DNA from: Actinomycetota bacterium
GTDB taxonomy: Bacteria > Actinomycetota > Thermoleophilia > Solirubrobacterales > Solirubrobacteraceae
DNA length: 64,000 nt
Direction: 5' to 3'
Assembly: GCA_018268595.1 (NCBI GenBank)
Contig: JAFDWH010000017.1
Location: 1-64,000 of the forward strand
A program made the position numbers and the translations under genes. The first letter of the stretch is position 1. Each line of letters begins with the position of its first letter. Below are positions 8,185 through 16,314 of this stretch, piece by piece. The notes beneath the pieces are model-generated. The model was not told the origin of the DNA, ran no database searches, and saw only the letters and a program-made list of their open reading frames with translations.

Positions 8185-9390
8185 CTACCCCTGCGACGAA
8201 CGGGACGCGGCGGAATCGACACGCAGCCTGCGCCGCAGCAGCGGCGGCGCGATCAGCGTCGTCGCGACCGACATCGCGACGATCACGGCGAAGCGGCGGT
8301 CGCCGACGACGCCGGCGCTCGCGCCGATCCCCGCGACGATGATCCCGACCTCGCCGCGCGGGATCATCCCGAGCGCGACGAGCCCCCGCTCGCGCCGCCC
8401 GAGCGCGCCGGCGCCGAGCCACGCGCCGGCGTACTTCGTGACGATCGCGAGCGCCGTCAGGCCCGCGAGCAGCAGCAGCGCGCCGCCGTTCGCGAGCGAG
8501 CCGAGGTCCAGCTCGGCGCCGATGAAGGCGAAGAAGAACGGCGGGAAGAACGCGTAGAGCGGGGCGACGTCGCGCTCGATCGGGTGCTGCTCGCGCGTCT
8601 CGGCGACGATCATCCCGGCGAGGAACGCGCCGACGATCGCGGCGAGGCCGACCTCGGCCGCGAGCGCCGCCAGCCCGAGGCAGACGATCACCGCCGGCAG
8701 CAGGGGGGAGTCGGCGAAGCGCGGCGCGTGCAGCGCGCGCGGCCAGCGCTGCATCGCGCGCGTGCCGACGAGCGCGACGAAGGCGACGAACGCGACCGCG
8801 ATCCCCAGCACGAGCGCGAGGTCGCCGACGTCGAGCCCGCCGCCGCTCGCGAGGCCGGTCGCGACCGCGAGCAGCAGCAGCGCGAGCACGTCGTCGATCA
8901 CGGCGGCGCCGAGGATCGTGCGCGCGGCGGCGGTGCGCAGCACGCCCAGCTCGATCAGCACGGCCGAGGTGATGCCGACGCTCGTCGCCACGAGCGAGAC
9001 GCCGAGGAAGATCGCCTCGGCGCTGCCGTCGCCGAGCGCGAGGCCGAGCGCGACCCCGCCGGCGAACGGGAACACGACGCCGAGCACGCCGACGGCCGCC
9101 GCGGAGGCGCCGACGGCGCGCATGTCGGACAGTCTCGTCTCGAGCCCGACCCAGAACAGCAGGAACACGACGCCCAGCTCGGCGAACACCTGGAAGACCC
9201 CGTCGGGCTGCACGAGCCCGAGCACGGAGGGGCCGATCAGCACGCCGGCGAGGATCTCGCCGACGATCGCCGGCTGCCCGAGCCGCCGGAACAGCTCGTC
9301 GCCCAGCTTCGCGGCGAGCAGGATCGCGAACAGGTCCAGCAGGACGGCGGCGACGTCGCCCTCGGCCGCGGCGGCGAACGGCAGGTGCAC
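8185..9390 (-). CDS. Cation:proton antiporter, CPA2 family
   Basis: A 401-aa integral membrane protein of the KefB/NapA-like Na+(K+)/H+ exchanger family. It has about 12 hydrophobic segments. Family hallmarks include GQPAIVGEILAGVLIGPSVLG near residues 38-58, LGVVFLLFWVGLETRL, LGAAVIDDVLALLLL with the paired aspartates of the ion site, and GMIPRGEVGIIVAGIGA. It lacks the RCK/TrkA-N domain found in longer KefB proteins. It stands alone between the YCII gene and the XRE regulators. Confidence 0.92.
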   Translation of the reverse strand: MHLPFAAAAEGDVAAVLLDLFAILLAAKLGDELFRRLGQPAIVGEILAGVLIGPSVLGLVQPDGVFQVFAELGVVFLLFWVGLETRLSDMRAVGASAAAVGVLGVVFPFAGGVALGLALGDGSAEAIFLGVSLVATSVGITSAVLIELGVLRTAAARTILGAAVIDDVLALLLLAVATGLASGGGLDVGDLALVLGIAVAFVAFVALVGTRAMQRWPRALHAPRFADSPLLPAVIVCLGLAALAAEVGLAAIVGAFLAGMIVAETREQHPIERDVAPLYAFFPPFFFAFIGAELDLGSLANGGALLLLAGLTALAIVTKYAGAWLGAGALGRRERGLVALGMIPRGEVGIIVAGIGASAGVVGDRRFAVIVAMSVATTLIAPPLLRRRLRVDSAASRSSQG

Positions 9391-9488
9391 AGGCGCAGCG
9401 TATCCGCCGCCTCGCCGGCGCGGAGGGCGCGCCCCGGCGCGGCCCTACGGTCGCGCGGCCGCTCCACCGACGGGGGCGGCCCGCACGA

Positions 9489-9743
9489 TCACGTAGGGGA
9501 TCTGCCGCTGTCCGCTTCGTAGAGCGCCGCGACGGTGACGCCGAGCGCGTCGGCGAGGCGGACGACGGTCGTGGAGCGCGGGTCCTTGTTCGCGCGCTCG
9601 ATCTCGCTGAGGTGCTTGGGATGGATGTCCGCCGCGAAGGCGAGCGCCTCCTGCGACAGCTCCCGCTCGCGCCGCAGGTGCCGGATGGCGCCGGCGAGCG
9701 TGAGCAGCTCGGGAGCGGGCGGCGTCAAGCGTCTGCGCGTCAT
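9489..9743 (-). CDS. XRE-family helix-turn-helix regulator 1
   Basis: An 84-aa protein that is almost entirely a Cro/CI-type helix-turn-helix. Its core reads IRHLRRERELSQEALAFAAD, then KHLSEIERANKDPRSTTVVRLADALGV. It is a clear paralogue of the gene at 9827-10066 (shared LSQEALA, KHxxEIERANKDPRxTT). I chose the ATG at 9743 because the longer frame would run through the palindromic site at 9772-9785. That site implies control by LexA or by an XRE protein. Confidence 0.85.
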   Translation of the reverse strand: MTRRRLTPPAPELLTLAGAIRHLRRERELSQEALAFAADIHPKHLSEIERANKDPRSTTVVRLADALGVTVAALYEADSGRSPT

Positions 9744-9758
9744 CGACCCATGTCCCGC

Positions 9759-9785
9759 TGTTCGCATAACACGAACATATGTTCG
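9759..9785. promoter_or_regulatory. LexA/SOS-box-like palindrome with an extra half-site
   Basis: The sequence CGAACATATGTTCG at 9772-9785 is a perfect 14-base palindrome. It matches the Gram-positive/actinobacterial SOS box pattern (CGAAC-N4-GTTCG). A further TGTTCG half-site lies at 9759-9764, giving three TGTTCG/CGAACA elements in 27 bases. The cluster sits 16-42 bases upstream of the XRE gene start at 9743, in promoter position. The alternative is an XRE autoregulatory operator. Confidence 0.55.
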
Positions 9786-9826
9786 CACACCATGCAAGTG
9801 CGTGCGCCGGCTCGGTCAGACGGCTG

Positions 9827-10066
9827 TCAGTCGCCGAGTCGCTCGTCGAACTGCCCGAACAGGTCGCTCGAGCGCATGTCCATCGCGTGCGCCAGCTTCA
9901 GGATCGTCGTGAGGCGCGGGTCCTTGTTCGCGCGCTCGATCTCGCCGACGTGCTTCGCGCTCAGGCCGGCCTCGTCGGCGAGCGCCTCCTGCGAGAGGTC
10001 GCGGTCGCGCCGCGCCTTGCGCAGCGTGCGGCCGAAGGCGACGAGCTGAGGTGACGCGGTACGCAT
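9827..10066 (-). CDS. XRE-family helix-turn-helix regulator 2
   Basis: A 79-aa Cro/CI-type DNA-binding protein. The helix-turn-helix spans most of its length (FGRTLRKARRDRDLSQEALADEAGL, then KHVGEIERANKDPRLTTILKLAHAM). It resembles the XRE gene directly downstream (9489-9743), so the pair probably arose by tandem duplication. Its ATG at 10066 lies inside an 18-base perfect palindrome, which suggests tight autoregulation. Confidence 0.87.
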   Translation of the reverse strand: MRTASPQLVAFGRTLRKARRDRDLSQEALADEAGLSAKHVGEIERANKDPRLTTILKLAHAMDMRSSDLFGQFDERLGD

Positions 10067-10074
10067 GCGTACCG
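10057..10074. promoter_or_regulatory. 18-base perfect palindrome over the XRE start codon
   Basis: CGGTACGCATGCGTACCG is its own reverse complement and contains the ATG of the XRE gene at its centre. A repressor bound here would block transcription or initiation of that gene directly, so I infer an autoregulatory operator. It is not related in sequence to the palindrome at 9772-9785. Confidence 0.5.
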
Positions 10075-10083
10075 TGAAACCTT

Positions 10084-10146
10084 CACCACCGTTGGCGGTT
10101 CAGCCACCGTCTGGTGGTGGTAAATCTCCACCCCCAGACGGTTTTC
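10084..10146 (+). terminator. Strong hairpin with T-run and an alternative pairing (attenuator-like)
   Basis: ACCGTCTGG (10106-10114) pairs with CCAGACGGT (10134-10142). Inside it GGTGG (10116-10120) pairs with CCACC (10128-10132) around the loop TAAATCT, and TTTT follows at 10142-10145. This is a canonical intrinsic terminator on the plus strand. CACCACC at 10084-10090 can instead pair with GGTGGTG at 10113-10119, which would disrupt the terminator. No plus-strand gene ends here, so it may terminate a small RNA or form a conditional leader. Confidence 0.5.
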
Positions 10147-10358
10147 TGGTTATAGTCGAACTTCCGGCGTCTTGTGACCCCAGCTTCGCTGGCGCGTGAC
10201 TCCCCCTCACCGCGTCAGCACGGCAGGCAGGGGCGGGCACCGGATTCCCCCTTCCCCGATCGGACTCGGTGGACGGGTTGCGCGAACGCCCCGGTTGCTC
10301 CTCGGCTCCCGGGGCGTTCGCCGTTGTGGGCCGGGCGGGCGGCCTTGCGCTGCGCCGC
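10147..10358. other. Non-coding leader upstream of the PadR exporter operon
   Basis: With the hairpin before it and the palindrome after it, this completes the 350-base gap between divergent regulators. A TATAGT hexamer at 10151-10156 could be a -10 element. No gene is visible, although open frames exist through compositional bias. Confidence 0.4.
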
Positions 10359-10389
10359 ATATCGCGATATATCTTTAGGCATCGAGATA
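10359..10389. promoter_or_regulatory. AT-rich palindrome, candidate PadR operator
   Basis: ATATCGCGATAT (10359-10370) is a perfect palindrome. It is followed by TATCT (10370-10374) and AGATA (10385-10389) in inverted orientation. The cluster is unusually AT-rich for this genome and ends 25 bases before the PadR ATG. A PadR autoregulatory operator overlapping the promoter is the natural reading. Confidence 0.55.
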
Positions 10390-10413
10390 CTCCAACGATG
10401 TAAGGAGGTCGAC

Positions 10414-11034
10414 ATGCATCGCATGGCGATCCACACGCACCACGGTCCCTGCGGCCGCGCCGGCCACGAGCGCCCCGGCGACCGCGCCCACGAGCGCCAC
10501 GGCGGCTTCGGCGGTCCGTGGGGCGGCCCGCCGTTCGGCGGCGGGGGCGGCTTCCGCGGTCGCGGACGTCGCGCGCGACGCGGCGACGTGCGCATGGCCG
10601 CGCTGCTGCTGCTGGCCGAGGAGCCGCGCAACGGCTACCAGCTGATGCAGGAGCTGGAGGAGCGCAGCGGCGGCGCCTGGCGCCCCAGCGCCGGCTCCGT
10701 CTACCCGGCGCTCCAGCTGCTCGAGGACGAGGGGCTGATCCGCTCCGAGCAGGTCGACGGGCGCAAGCTGCTGCACCTCACCGAGGCGGGCCGCGAGCTC
10801 GTCGAGCAGCGGCCGCAGGACCAGCCGGCGCCGTGGGACGAGCTGGCCGGCGACGTGTCCGACGACGCACGCGCCATCATGAAGGTCGCACGAGAGGTGA
10901 TGATCGCGGCGGCACAGGTGATGCAGACGGGCAGCGAGGCCCAGCGCGCGCAGGCGCGCAGATTGCTCGTGGGCCTGCGGCGCGACCTGTACGGGATCCT
11001 CGCGTCCGGCGACGACGAGAACGAGGGCGCGTGA
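10414..11034 (+). CDS. PadR-family regulator of the ABC-2 exporter
   Basis: A 206-aa protein. The first 55 residues are His/Gly/Arg-rich (HHGPCGRAGHERPG; FGGPWGGPPFGGGGG), possibly metal-interacting or disordered. A PadR winged helix follows (VRMAALLLLAEEPRNGYQLMQELEERSGG, then SAGSVYPALQLLEDEGLI) with a C-terminal helical tail. The start at 10414 has a near-perfect TAAGGAGGT Shine-Dalgarno at 10401-10409. Its stop overlaps the next gene (GTGA), so it should repress its own exporter operon. Confidence 0.93.
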   Translation: MHRMAIHTHHGPCGRAGHERPGDRAHERHGGFGGPWGGPPFGGGGGFRGRGRRARRGDVRMAALLLLAEEPRNGYQLMQELEERSGGAWRPSAGSVYPALQLLEDEGLIRSEQVDGRKLLHLTEAGRELVEQRPQDQPAPWDELAGDVSDDARAIMKVAREVMIAAAQVMQTGSEAQRAQARRLLVGLRRDLYGILASGDDENEGA

Positions 11035-12014
11035 GCGATCCCGGCCTCGCCGTCGAGGTGCGCGGGCTCGTGAAGCGCTTCGGCGACGTCGAGGCGGTGC
11101 GCGGCATCGATCTCGACGTCGCCGCCGGCGAGACGTTCGGCTTCCTGGGACCGAACGGCGCCGGCAAGTCGACGACGATCTCGATGCTCTGCACGCTGCT
11201 CACGCCCGACGCCGGCAGCGCGCAGGTCGCCGGCCACGACGTCGCGCGCGAGCGCGACGCGGTGCGCCGCAACATCGGGCTCGTCTTCCAGGACCCGACG
11301 CTCGACGGCTACCTGACGGCCGAGCAGAACCTGCGCTTCCACGCCGAGCTGTACGGCGTGCCGAAGGCGCTCGTGCCGGAGCGCATGCGGCTCGTCCTGG
11401 AGATGGTCGGGCTGTGGGAGCGGCGCGGCTCGCTCGTGCAGACCTACTCCGGCGGCATGAAGCGCCGTCTCGAGATCGCGCGCGGGCTGCTGCACGCGCC
11501 GCGCGTGCTGTTCCTCGACGAGCCGACCGTCGGCCTCGACCCGCAGACGCGCAGCTCGATCTGGGGCTACATCGAGGAGCTGAAGCGCCGGGAGGACATC
11601 ACGATCTTCCTCACGACCCACTACATGGACGAGGCCGAGCACTGCGACCGCATCGCGATCATCGACCAGGGCGAGATCATCGCGCTCGACACGCCGGAGG
11701 CGTTGAAGGCGAGCGTCGGCAAGGACCGCGTGCAGCTGCAGGTCGACGACGCGCCGGCGGCGATCGCGGCGCTGCGCGAGCGCTTCGGCCTCGACGCGAC
11801 GATCGCGGAGGGCCACGTGACGGTCGCGGTCGCGGCGGGCGAGGCGTTCGTGCCGCGGCTGTTCGCCGAGCTGGGCGTGCCGATCAAGGGCGTCTCCGTC
11901 GCGCGGCCGTCCCTGGATGATGTGTTCATGTCCTACACCGGCACGACGATCCGCGACGCCGAGGCGAGCGGCGGACCCGACCCGCTGATGCGGATGATGG
12001 CGGGGCGGCGCTGA
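11031..12014 (+). CDS. Daunorubicin-resistance-type ABC transporter ATP-binding protein
   Basis: A 327-aa DrrA-like ATPase. Walker A is GPNGAGKST (near residue 40), the Q-loop is [12 protein letters not shown], the signature reads [15 protein letters not shown], Walker B is [14 protein letters not shown] and the switch is [11 protein letters not shown]-terminal regulatory extension of about 90 residues is typical of DrrA. The GTG start overlaps the PadR stop by four bases, and the stop overlaps the permease start (TGATG). With the permease it forms an exporter for a hydrophobic drug or lipid. Confidence 0.94.
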   Translation: MSDPGLAVEVRGLVKRFGDVEAVRGIDLDVAAGETFGFLGPNGAGKSTTISMLCTLLTPDAGSAQVAGHDVARERDAVRRNIGLVFQDPTLDGYLTAEQNLRFHAELYGVPKALVPERMRLVLEMVGLWERRGSLVQTYSGGMKRRLEIARGLLHAPRVLFLDEPTVGLDPQTRSSIWGYIEELKRREDITIFLTTHYMDEAEHCDRIAIIDQGEIIALDTPEALKASVGKDRVQLQVDDAPAAIAALRERFGLDATIAEGHVTVAVAAGEAFVPRLFAELGVPIKGVSVARPSLDDVFMSYTGTTIRDAEASGGPDPLMRMMAGRR

Positions 12015-12886
12015 TGGCTGCCACGACGTCGAAGCCCGCGGCGGCGCCCGTCCGCATCGCCGTGCCGCCGGGCGGCTGGCGCGCCGACCTGCGCGGCGTC
12101 AAGGTCGTCTGGCAGCGCGAGCTGATCCGCTTCTGGCGCGACAAGCTGCGCATCGTCACGTCGCTGGTCCAGCCGCTGATCTTCCTGTTCGTGCTCGGCG
12201 GCGGGCTCGCCAACGTCGCCTCCGGCGGCACCCAGGGGATCGACCTGCGCACCTTCATGTTCCCCGGCGTGCTGGCGATGGCCGTGCTGTTCACCGCGAT
12301 GTTCAGCGCCGCCTCGGTCGTGTGGGACCGCGAGTACGGCTTCCTGCGCGAGATGCTGGTCGCGCCCGTGCGGCGCGGCTCGATCGTGCTCGGCAAGTGC
12401 GTCGGCGGCGCGACCGTCGCCGCCTTCCAGGGCATCCTCGTGATGGCGCTCGCGCCGCTCGTGCACGTGCCCTACTCGGCGGCGATGATCCTCGACGTGC
12501 TCGCGCTGCAACTGCTGCTCGCGTTCATGATCACCGCCTTCGGCGTGATGGCGGCCGTCCGCATCACGCAGATGCAGGCGTTCATGGCGCTGATGCAGAT
12601 GCTCGTGATGCCGCTGCTGTTCCTGTCCGGCGCGCTGTTCCCGCTCAGCGGGCTGCCGCACTGGCTGGCGGTACTCAACCGGCTCGACCCGCTCACCTAT
12701 GCGGTCAACCCGATCCGCGAGGCCGTCTTCCGCCACGTCGAGATGACGGCGTCGGCGAGAGCGGCGCTGCTGCCGGGCATCACGTGGTTCGGCTGGCAGG
12801 TGCCGATCGCGGTGCAGGTGCTGGTGGTGGCCGGCTTCGCGCTGGCGATGCTGAGCGTCGCGATCGTCGAGTTCCGGCGCGCCTGA
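12014..12886 (+). CDS. ABC-2 type permease of the DrrB family
   Basis: A 290-aa membrane subunit with six hydrophobic segments. Typical ABC-2 features are the N-terminal amphipathic WQRELIRFWRDKLRI, the EYGFLREMLVAPVRR coupling segment near residue 115, and LFPLSGLPHWLAVLNRLDPLTYAVNPIRE near the C-terminus. It is the last gene of the PadR-ABC-permease operon. The following gene is convergent and ends four bases away. Confidence 0.94.
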   Translation: MAATTSKPAAAPVRIAVPPGGWRADLRGVKVVWQRELIRFWRDKLRIVTSLVQPLIFLFVLGGGLANVASGGTQGIDLRTFMFPGVLAMAVLFTAMFSAASVVWDREYGFLREMLVAPVRRGSIVLGKCVGGATVAAFQGILVMALAPLVHVPYSAAMILDVLALQLLLAFMITAFGVMAAVRITQMQAFMALMQMLVMPLLFLSGALFPLSGLPHWLAVLNRLDPLTYAVNPIREAVFRHVEMTASARAALLPGITWFGWQVPIAVQVLVVAGFALAMLSVAIVEFRRA

Positions 12887-12890
12887 GCGA

Positions 12891-14060
12891 TCAGCCGAGC
12901 GCGGCGAGGCGCCGCTCGAGCAGGCGCCGCTCGGCGTCGTCGTGGACGAGCGCGAGCGCGCGGCGGTAGGCGTCGCGCGCCTCCGCGTCGCGGCCGAGCC
13001 GGCCGAGCAGCTCGCCGCGCGTCGCGTGCAGGTAGTGGAAGCGCTCCAGCGGCAGCGCGTCGGCGAGCGCGAGGCCGGCGGCCGGTCCCTCCGCCTCGGC
13101 GACCGCGATCGCACGGTTCAGCTCCACCACCGGCGAGCCGGTCAGCCGCGCCAGCTCGCCGTAGAGCGCGGCGAGCTGCGGCCAGTCGGGCGGGTCCTGC
13201 GCGTGCAGCGCCGCGATCGCGGCCTGCACGACGTACGGCCCGCGGCCGCCGAGCGCGAGCGCGCGCTCGAGCAGCGCGCGCCCCTCGGCGAGGCGCTCGG
13301 CGTCCCACAGGCTGCGGTCCTGGTCGGCCAGCAGCACCAATTCACCCTCGCGCACGCGCGCGTCGTGGCGCGCGTCGTGCAGGACCATCAGCGCCAGCAG
13401 GCCGTGCGCCTCCGCCTCGGCCGGCAGCAGCTCGGCGAGCGCGCGGCCGAGCCGGATCGCCTCCGCGGCCAGCTCGCCCTGCGCCGGCGGCGCCGAGTAG
13501 CCCGCGTTGAAGATCAGGTAGACGACCGCGAGCACCCCGCCGAGACGCTCGCGCAGCGTCTCGCCCTCGGGCACGCGGAAGGGGATTCCGGCCGCCTTGA
13601 CCTTGCGCTTGGCGCGCACGAGCCGCTGCGCCATCGTCGCCTCCGGCACGAGGAACGCGCGCGCGATCTGCTCGGTCGTGAGGCCGCCGAGCGTGCGCAG
13701 CGTCAGCGCGACCTGCGCCTCGACCGCGAGCGCCGGATGGCAGCAGGTGAAGATCAGCTCGAGCCGCTCGTCGGGGATCGCGGGCTGGTCGGCCTGCGGC
13801 CGCGGCGGCTCCAGCAGCGGCAGCTTCGCCGCGAGCGCACGCTCGCGGCGGATGCGGTTGATCGCGCGGTTGCGGCCGGTCGTCAGCAGCCAGGCGGCCG
13901 GATGGTCCGGGGCGCCGTCGCGCGGCCAGCGCTCGGCGGCGATCGCGAACGCCTCCTGCGCGGCCTCCTCGGCGCGCTCGAAGTCGCCGAGGAAGCCGAT
14001 CAGGGCCGCGAGCACGCGGCCCCAGTGGTCGCGGAAGGCTTGTTCGACCGGCGTGCTCAC
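12891..14060 (-). CDS. ECF42-type RNA polymerase sigma factor with C-terminal extension (pair 2)
   Basis: A 389-aa paralogue of the sigma factor at 6442-7725. Region 2 is FERAEEAAQEAFAIAAERWP, then HPAAWLLTTGRNRAINRIRRER. Region 4 is LGGLTTEQIARAFLVPEATMAQRLVRAKRKV. The C-terminal extension carries VVYLIFNAGYSA and SPVVELNRAIAVAEAEGP. The GTG start at 14060 overlaps the YCII stop by four bases. A much longer open frame continues upstream to 16337, but it is antisense to the DipZ gene and not real. Confidence 0.93.
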   Translation of the reverse strand: MSTPVEQAFRDHWGRVLAALIGFLGDFERAEEAAQEAFAIAAERWPRDGAPDHPAAWLLTTGRNRAINRIRRERALAAKLPLLEPPRPQADQPAIPDERLELIFTCCHPALAVEAQVALTLRTLGGLTTEQIARAFLVPEATMAQRLVRAKRKVKAAGIPFRVPEGETLRERLGGVLAVVYLIFNAGYSAPPAQGELAAEAIRLGRALAELLPAEAEAHGLLALMVLHDARHDARVREGELVLLADQDRSLWDAERLAEGRALLERALALGGRGPYVVQAAIAALHAQDPPDWPQLAALYGELARLTGSPVVELNRAIAVAEAEGPAAGLALADALPLERFHYLHATRGELLGRLGRDAEARDAYRRALALVHDDAERRLLERRLAALG

Positions 14061-14416
14061 CAGCCGCCGACCGGGCGCACCTCGACCGCGCCGCCGAGCC
14101 GCGCCGCCGGGATCCGCGCCGCCAGCGCGATCGCCGCGTCGAGGTCGTCGGCCTCGTAGAAGAGGTAGCCGCCGAGCGCCTCCTTCATCGCCGCGAACGG
14201 GCCGTCCGTCACGAGCGGTCTGCCGTCCTCGACGCGCACGGTCGTCGCCGCCTCCGGCGGCCCCATCTGCTCGCCCGGCGTGACGCCCGGGGTCTGGTTG
14301 ATCGCCTGGTAGTCGGCGAAGACGGCCTGTTGCTCGGCCTCGGACAGGCGCGCCCACGCCTCCGGGTCGCGCGGGGTGGGCGTCTCGCCCTGGTGGATCA
14401 GCAGCAGGTAGCGCAT
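14057..14416 (-). CDS. YCII/DGPF domain protein paired with ECF42 sigma factor (pair 2)
   Basis: A 119-aa YCII-related protein starting MRYLLLIHQGETP and containing the diagnostic TDGPFAAMKEALGGYLFYEA. It is translationally coupled to the ECF42 sigma factor behind it, like the pair at 7725-8147. The function of DGPF proteins in these modules is not established. Confidence 0.92.
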   Translation of the reverse strand: MRYLLLIHQGETPTPRDPEAWARLSEAEQQAVFADYQAINQTPGVTPGEQMGPPEAATTVRVEDGRPLVTDGPFAAMKEALGGYLFYEADDLDAAIALAARIPAARLGGAVEVRPVGGW

Positions 14417-14528
14417 GGCGTCCTCCTCGTGGGGGATTCGAATGGTCGCCGATGAGACAAACGGGCCGGCGCGAAATCGACACCCGCGAGTTCACGCGCG
14501 CGTAAGCAGTCCGTGGGAAGGTGGGCGC

Positions 14529-16289
14529 GTGGCGCTGCTGATCGTCTTCGGCTTCCTCGCCGGCGCGGGCACGGCGCTCTCGCCGTGCGTGCTGCCGGTG
14601 CTGCCGATCGCGCTCGGCGCGGGCGCGACCGGCGGGCGGCGGCGACCGCTGGGGATCGTCGTCGGCCTCGTCGGCGCGTTCACGTTCGCGACCGTCGCGC
14701 TCGTCTACGTGCTGGACGCGCTCGGGTTGCCGGACACGCTGCTGCGCACGCTCGCGATCGTCGTGCTGCTGGCGTTCGGCGCGACGCTGCTGGTGCCGCC
14801 GCTGGCGGCGCGCGTCGAGGGGCGGCTGAGCGCGGTCGCCGCGCGGCTCGGCGCGCGCCCGGCGGCCGCGCGCGGCGACGGCTTCCGCTCCGGCCTGCTC
14901 GTCGGCGGCTCGCTCGGGCTCGTCTACGCGCCGTGCGCCGGCCCGATCCTCGCCGGCGTGATCACCGTCAGCGCCTCGCAGCCGTTCACCGCGGGGCGGC
15001 TCGCGGTCGCGCTCTCCTACGGGATCGGCTCCGCGCTCGTGCTGTACGTGCTGATGCTCGGCGGGCGGCGGCTGACCGCTCCGCTCGCGCGGCGCGGCGG
15101 CGCGCTGCAGCTCGCGACCGGCGCGCTGATGGTGCTCGTCGCGGTCGCGATGCTGAACGACTACGACCTGCGCTTCCAGAGCGCGATCGCGAAGGACCTG
15201 CCCGGCTTCCTCGTAACGCCGACGCAAGGGCTGGAGAAGACCGCCGCGGCACGGCGCGCGCTCGCCGACCTGCGCGGCGGCGGCAGCTCGCGGCTGGCGG
15301 CGGCGGCCGACGCGACGCCGGTGCACGCCGCCACGGGCGGGCGCCTCGGCCTGCGCGACTTCGGCGCCGCGCCAAACTTCGCCGAGACGCAGCGCTGGTT
15401 CAACACGCCCGGTGGCAGGCCGCTGAGCATGCGCGCGCTGCGCGGCCGCGTCGTGCTGGTCGACTTCTGGACCTACACGTGCATCAACTGCCTGCGCACA
15501 CTGCCGTACCTGAAGGCGTGGGACGCGCGCTACCGCGCGCAGGGGCTGACGATCGTCGGCGTGCACACGCCCGAGTTCCCGTTCGAGAAGGACGCCGGCA
15601 ACGTCGCCGCGGCGATCGCGCGCGAGGGCATCCGCTACCCGGTCGTGCAGGACAACGACTACGGGACGTGGGACGCGTACGGCAACCAGTACTGGCCCGC
15701 GCACTACTTCGTCGACGCGCGCGGGCACGTCCGCTACGCGCACTTCGGCGAGGGCGACTACGGCCACTCCGAGCAGGTGATCCGCGCGCTGCTGGCGGAG
15801 GCGGGCCGGCAGGTCGGCGCGGCGCGCGCGGACGCGCGCGGGGCGGCGCCCTCGCTCGGCGTCACGACGCCCGAGTCCTACCTCGGCTCGCTGCGCGCCG
15901 CGCGCTTCGCGAACGGGCCGATCCTGCCCGGCCGCCAGGACTTCGGCGCCGCGCCCGGACCGATGCAGGACGGGCTGTCCTACGGCGGCGTGTGGGAGGT
16001 CGGGCGCGAGGACGCGACCGCCGGGCCGGGCGCGACGCTGCAGCTCGCGTTCGGCGCGCGGCGCGTCTTCCTCGTGCTGGGATCGCCGGGGAGGCCGCGG
16101 CGGATGCGCGTGCTGCTCGACGGGCGCCCGCTGCCCGACCGGCTCGCCGGCGCCGACGTGCACGGCGGCGTCGCGACGATCTCCGCCCAGCGGCTCTACG
16201 ACCTCGTCGACCTGCCGGGCGTGCAGAGCCACCGGCTGGAGCTGCGCCCGCAGGAGGGCGTGCACGGCTATGCCTTCACGTTCGGCTGA
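14529..16289 (+). CDS. DipZ-like protein: CcdA membrane domain fused to a thioredoxin-like domain
   Basis: A 586-aa fusion. Residues 1-230 form a CcdA/DsbD transmembrane domain. They include LSPCVLPVLPIALG near residue 17 and APCAGPILAGV near residue 137, the two membrane cysteines that relay electrons. Residues 290-430 form a TlpA-like thioredoxin domain with WTYTCINCLRTLPYL (C-I-N-C in place of C-G-P-C). The C-terminal 140 residues resemble the galactose-binding-like tail of mycobacterial DipZ. The protein should carry reducing power across the membrane to exported thiols. I chose GTG 14529, preceded by GGAAGG. Confidence 0.9.
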   Translation: MALLIVFGFLAGAGTALSPCVLPVLPIALGAGATGGRRRPLGIVVGLVGAFTFATVALVYVLDALGLPDTLLRTLAIVVLLAFGATLLVPPLAARVEGRLSAVAARLGARPAAARGDGFRSGLLVGGSLGLVYAPCAGPILAGVITVSASQPFTAGRLAVALSYGIGSALVLYVLMLGGRRLTAPLARRGGALQLATGALMVLVAVAMLNDYDLRFQSAIAKDLPGFLVTPTQGLEKTAAARRALADLRGGGSSRLAAAADATPVHAATGGRLGLRDFGAAPNFAETQRWFNTPGGRPLSMRALRGRVVLVDFWTYTCINCLRTLPYLKAWDARYRAQGLTIVGVHTPEFPFEKDAGNVAAAIAREGIRYPVVQDNDYGTWDAYGNQYWPAHYFVDARGHVRYAHFGEGDYGHSEQVIRALLAEAGRQVGAARADARGAAPSLGVTTPESYLGSLRAARFANGPILPGRQDFGAAPGPMQDGLSYGGVWEVGREDATAGPGATLQLAFGARRVFLVLGSPGRPRRMRVLLDGRPLPDRLAGADVHGGVATISAQRLYDLVDLPGVQSHRLELRPQEGVHGYAFTFG

Positions 16290-16314
16290 TGCGGCGGCCG
16301 GCGTGGCTGCGACG

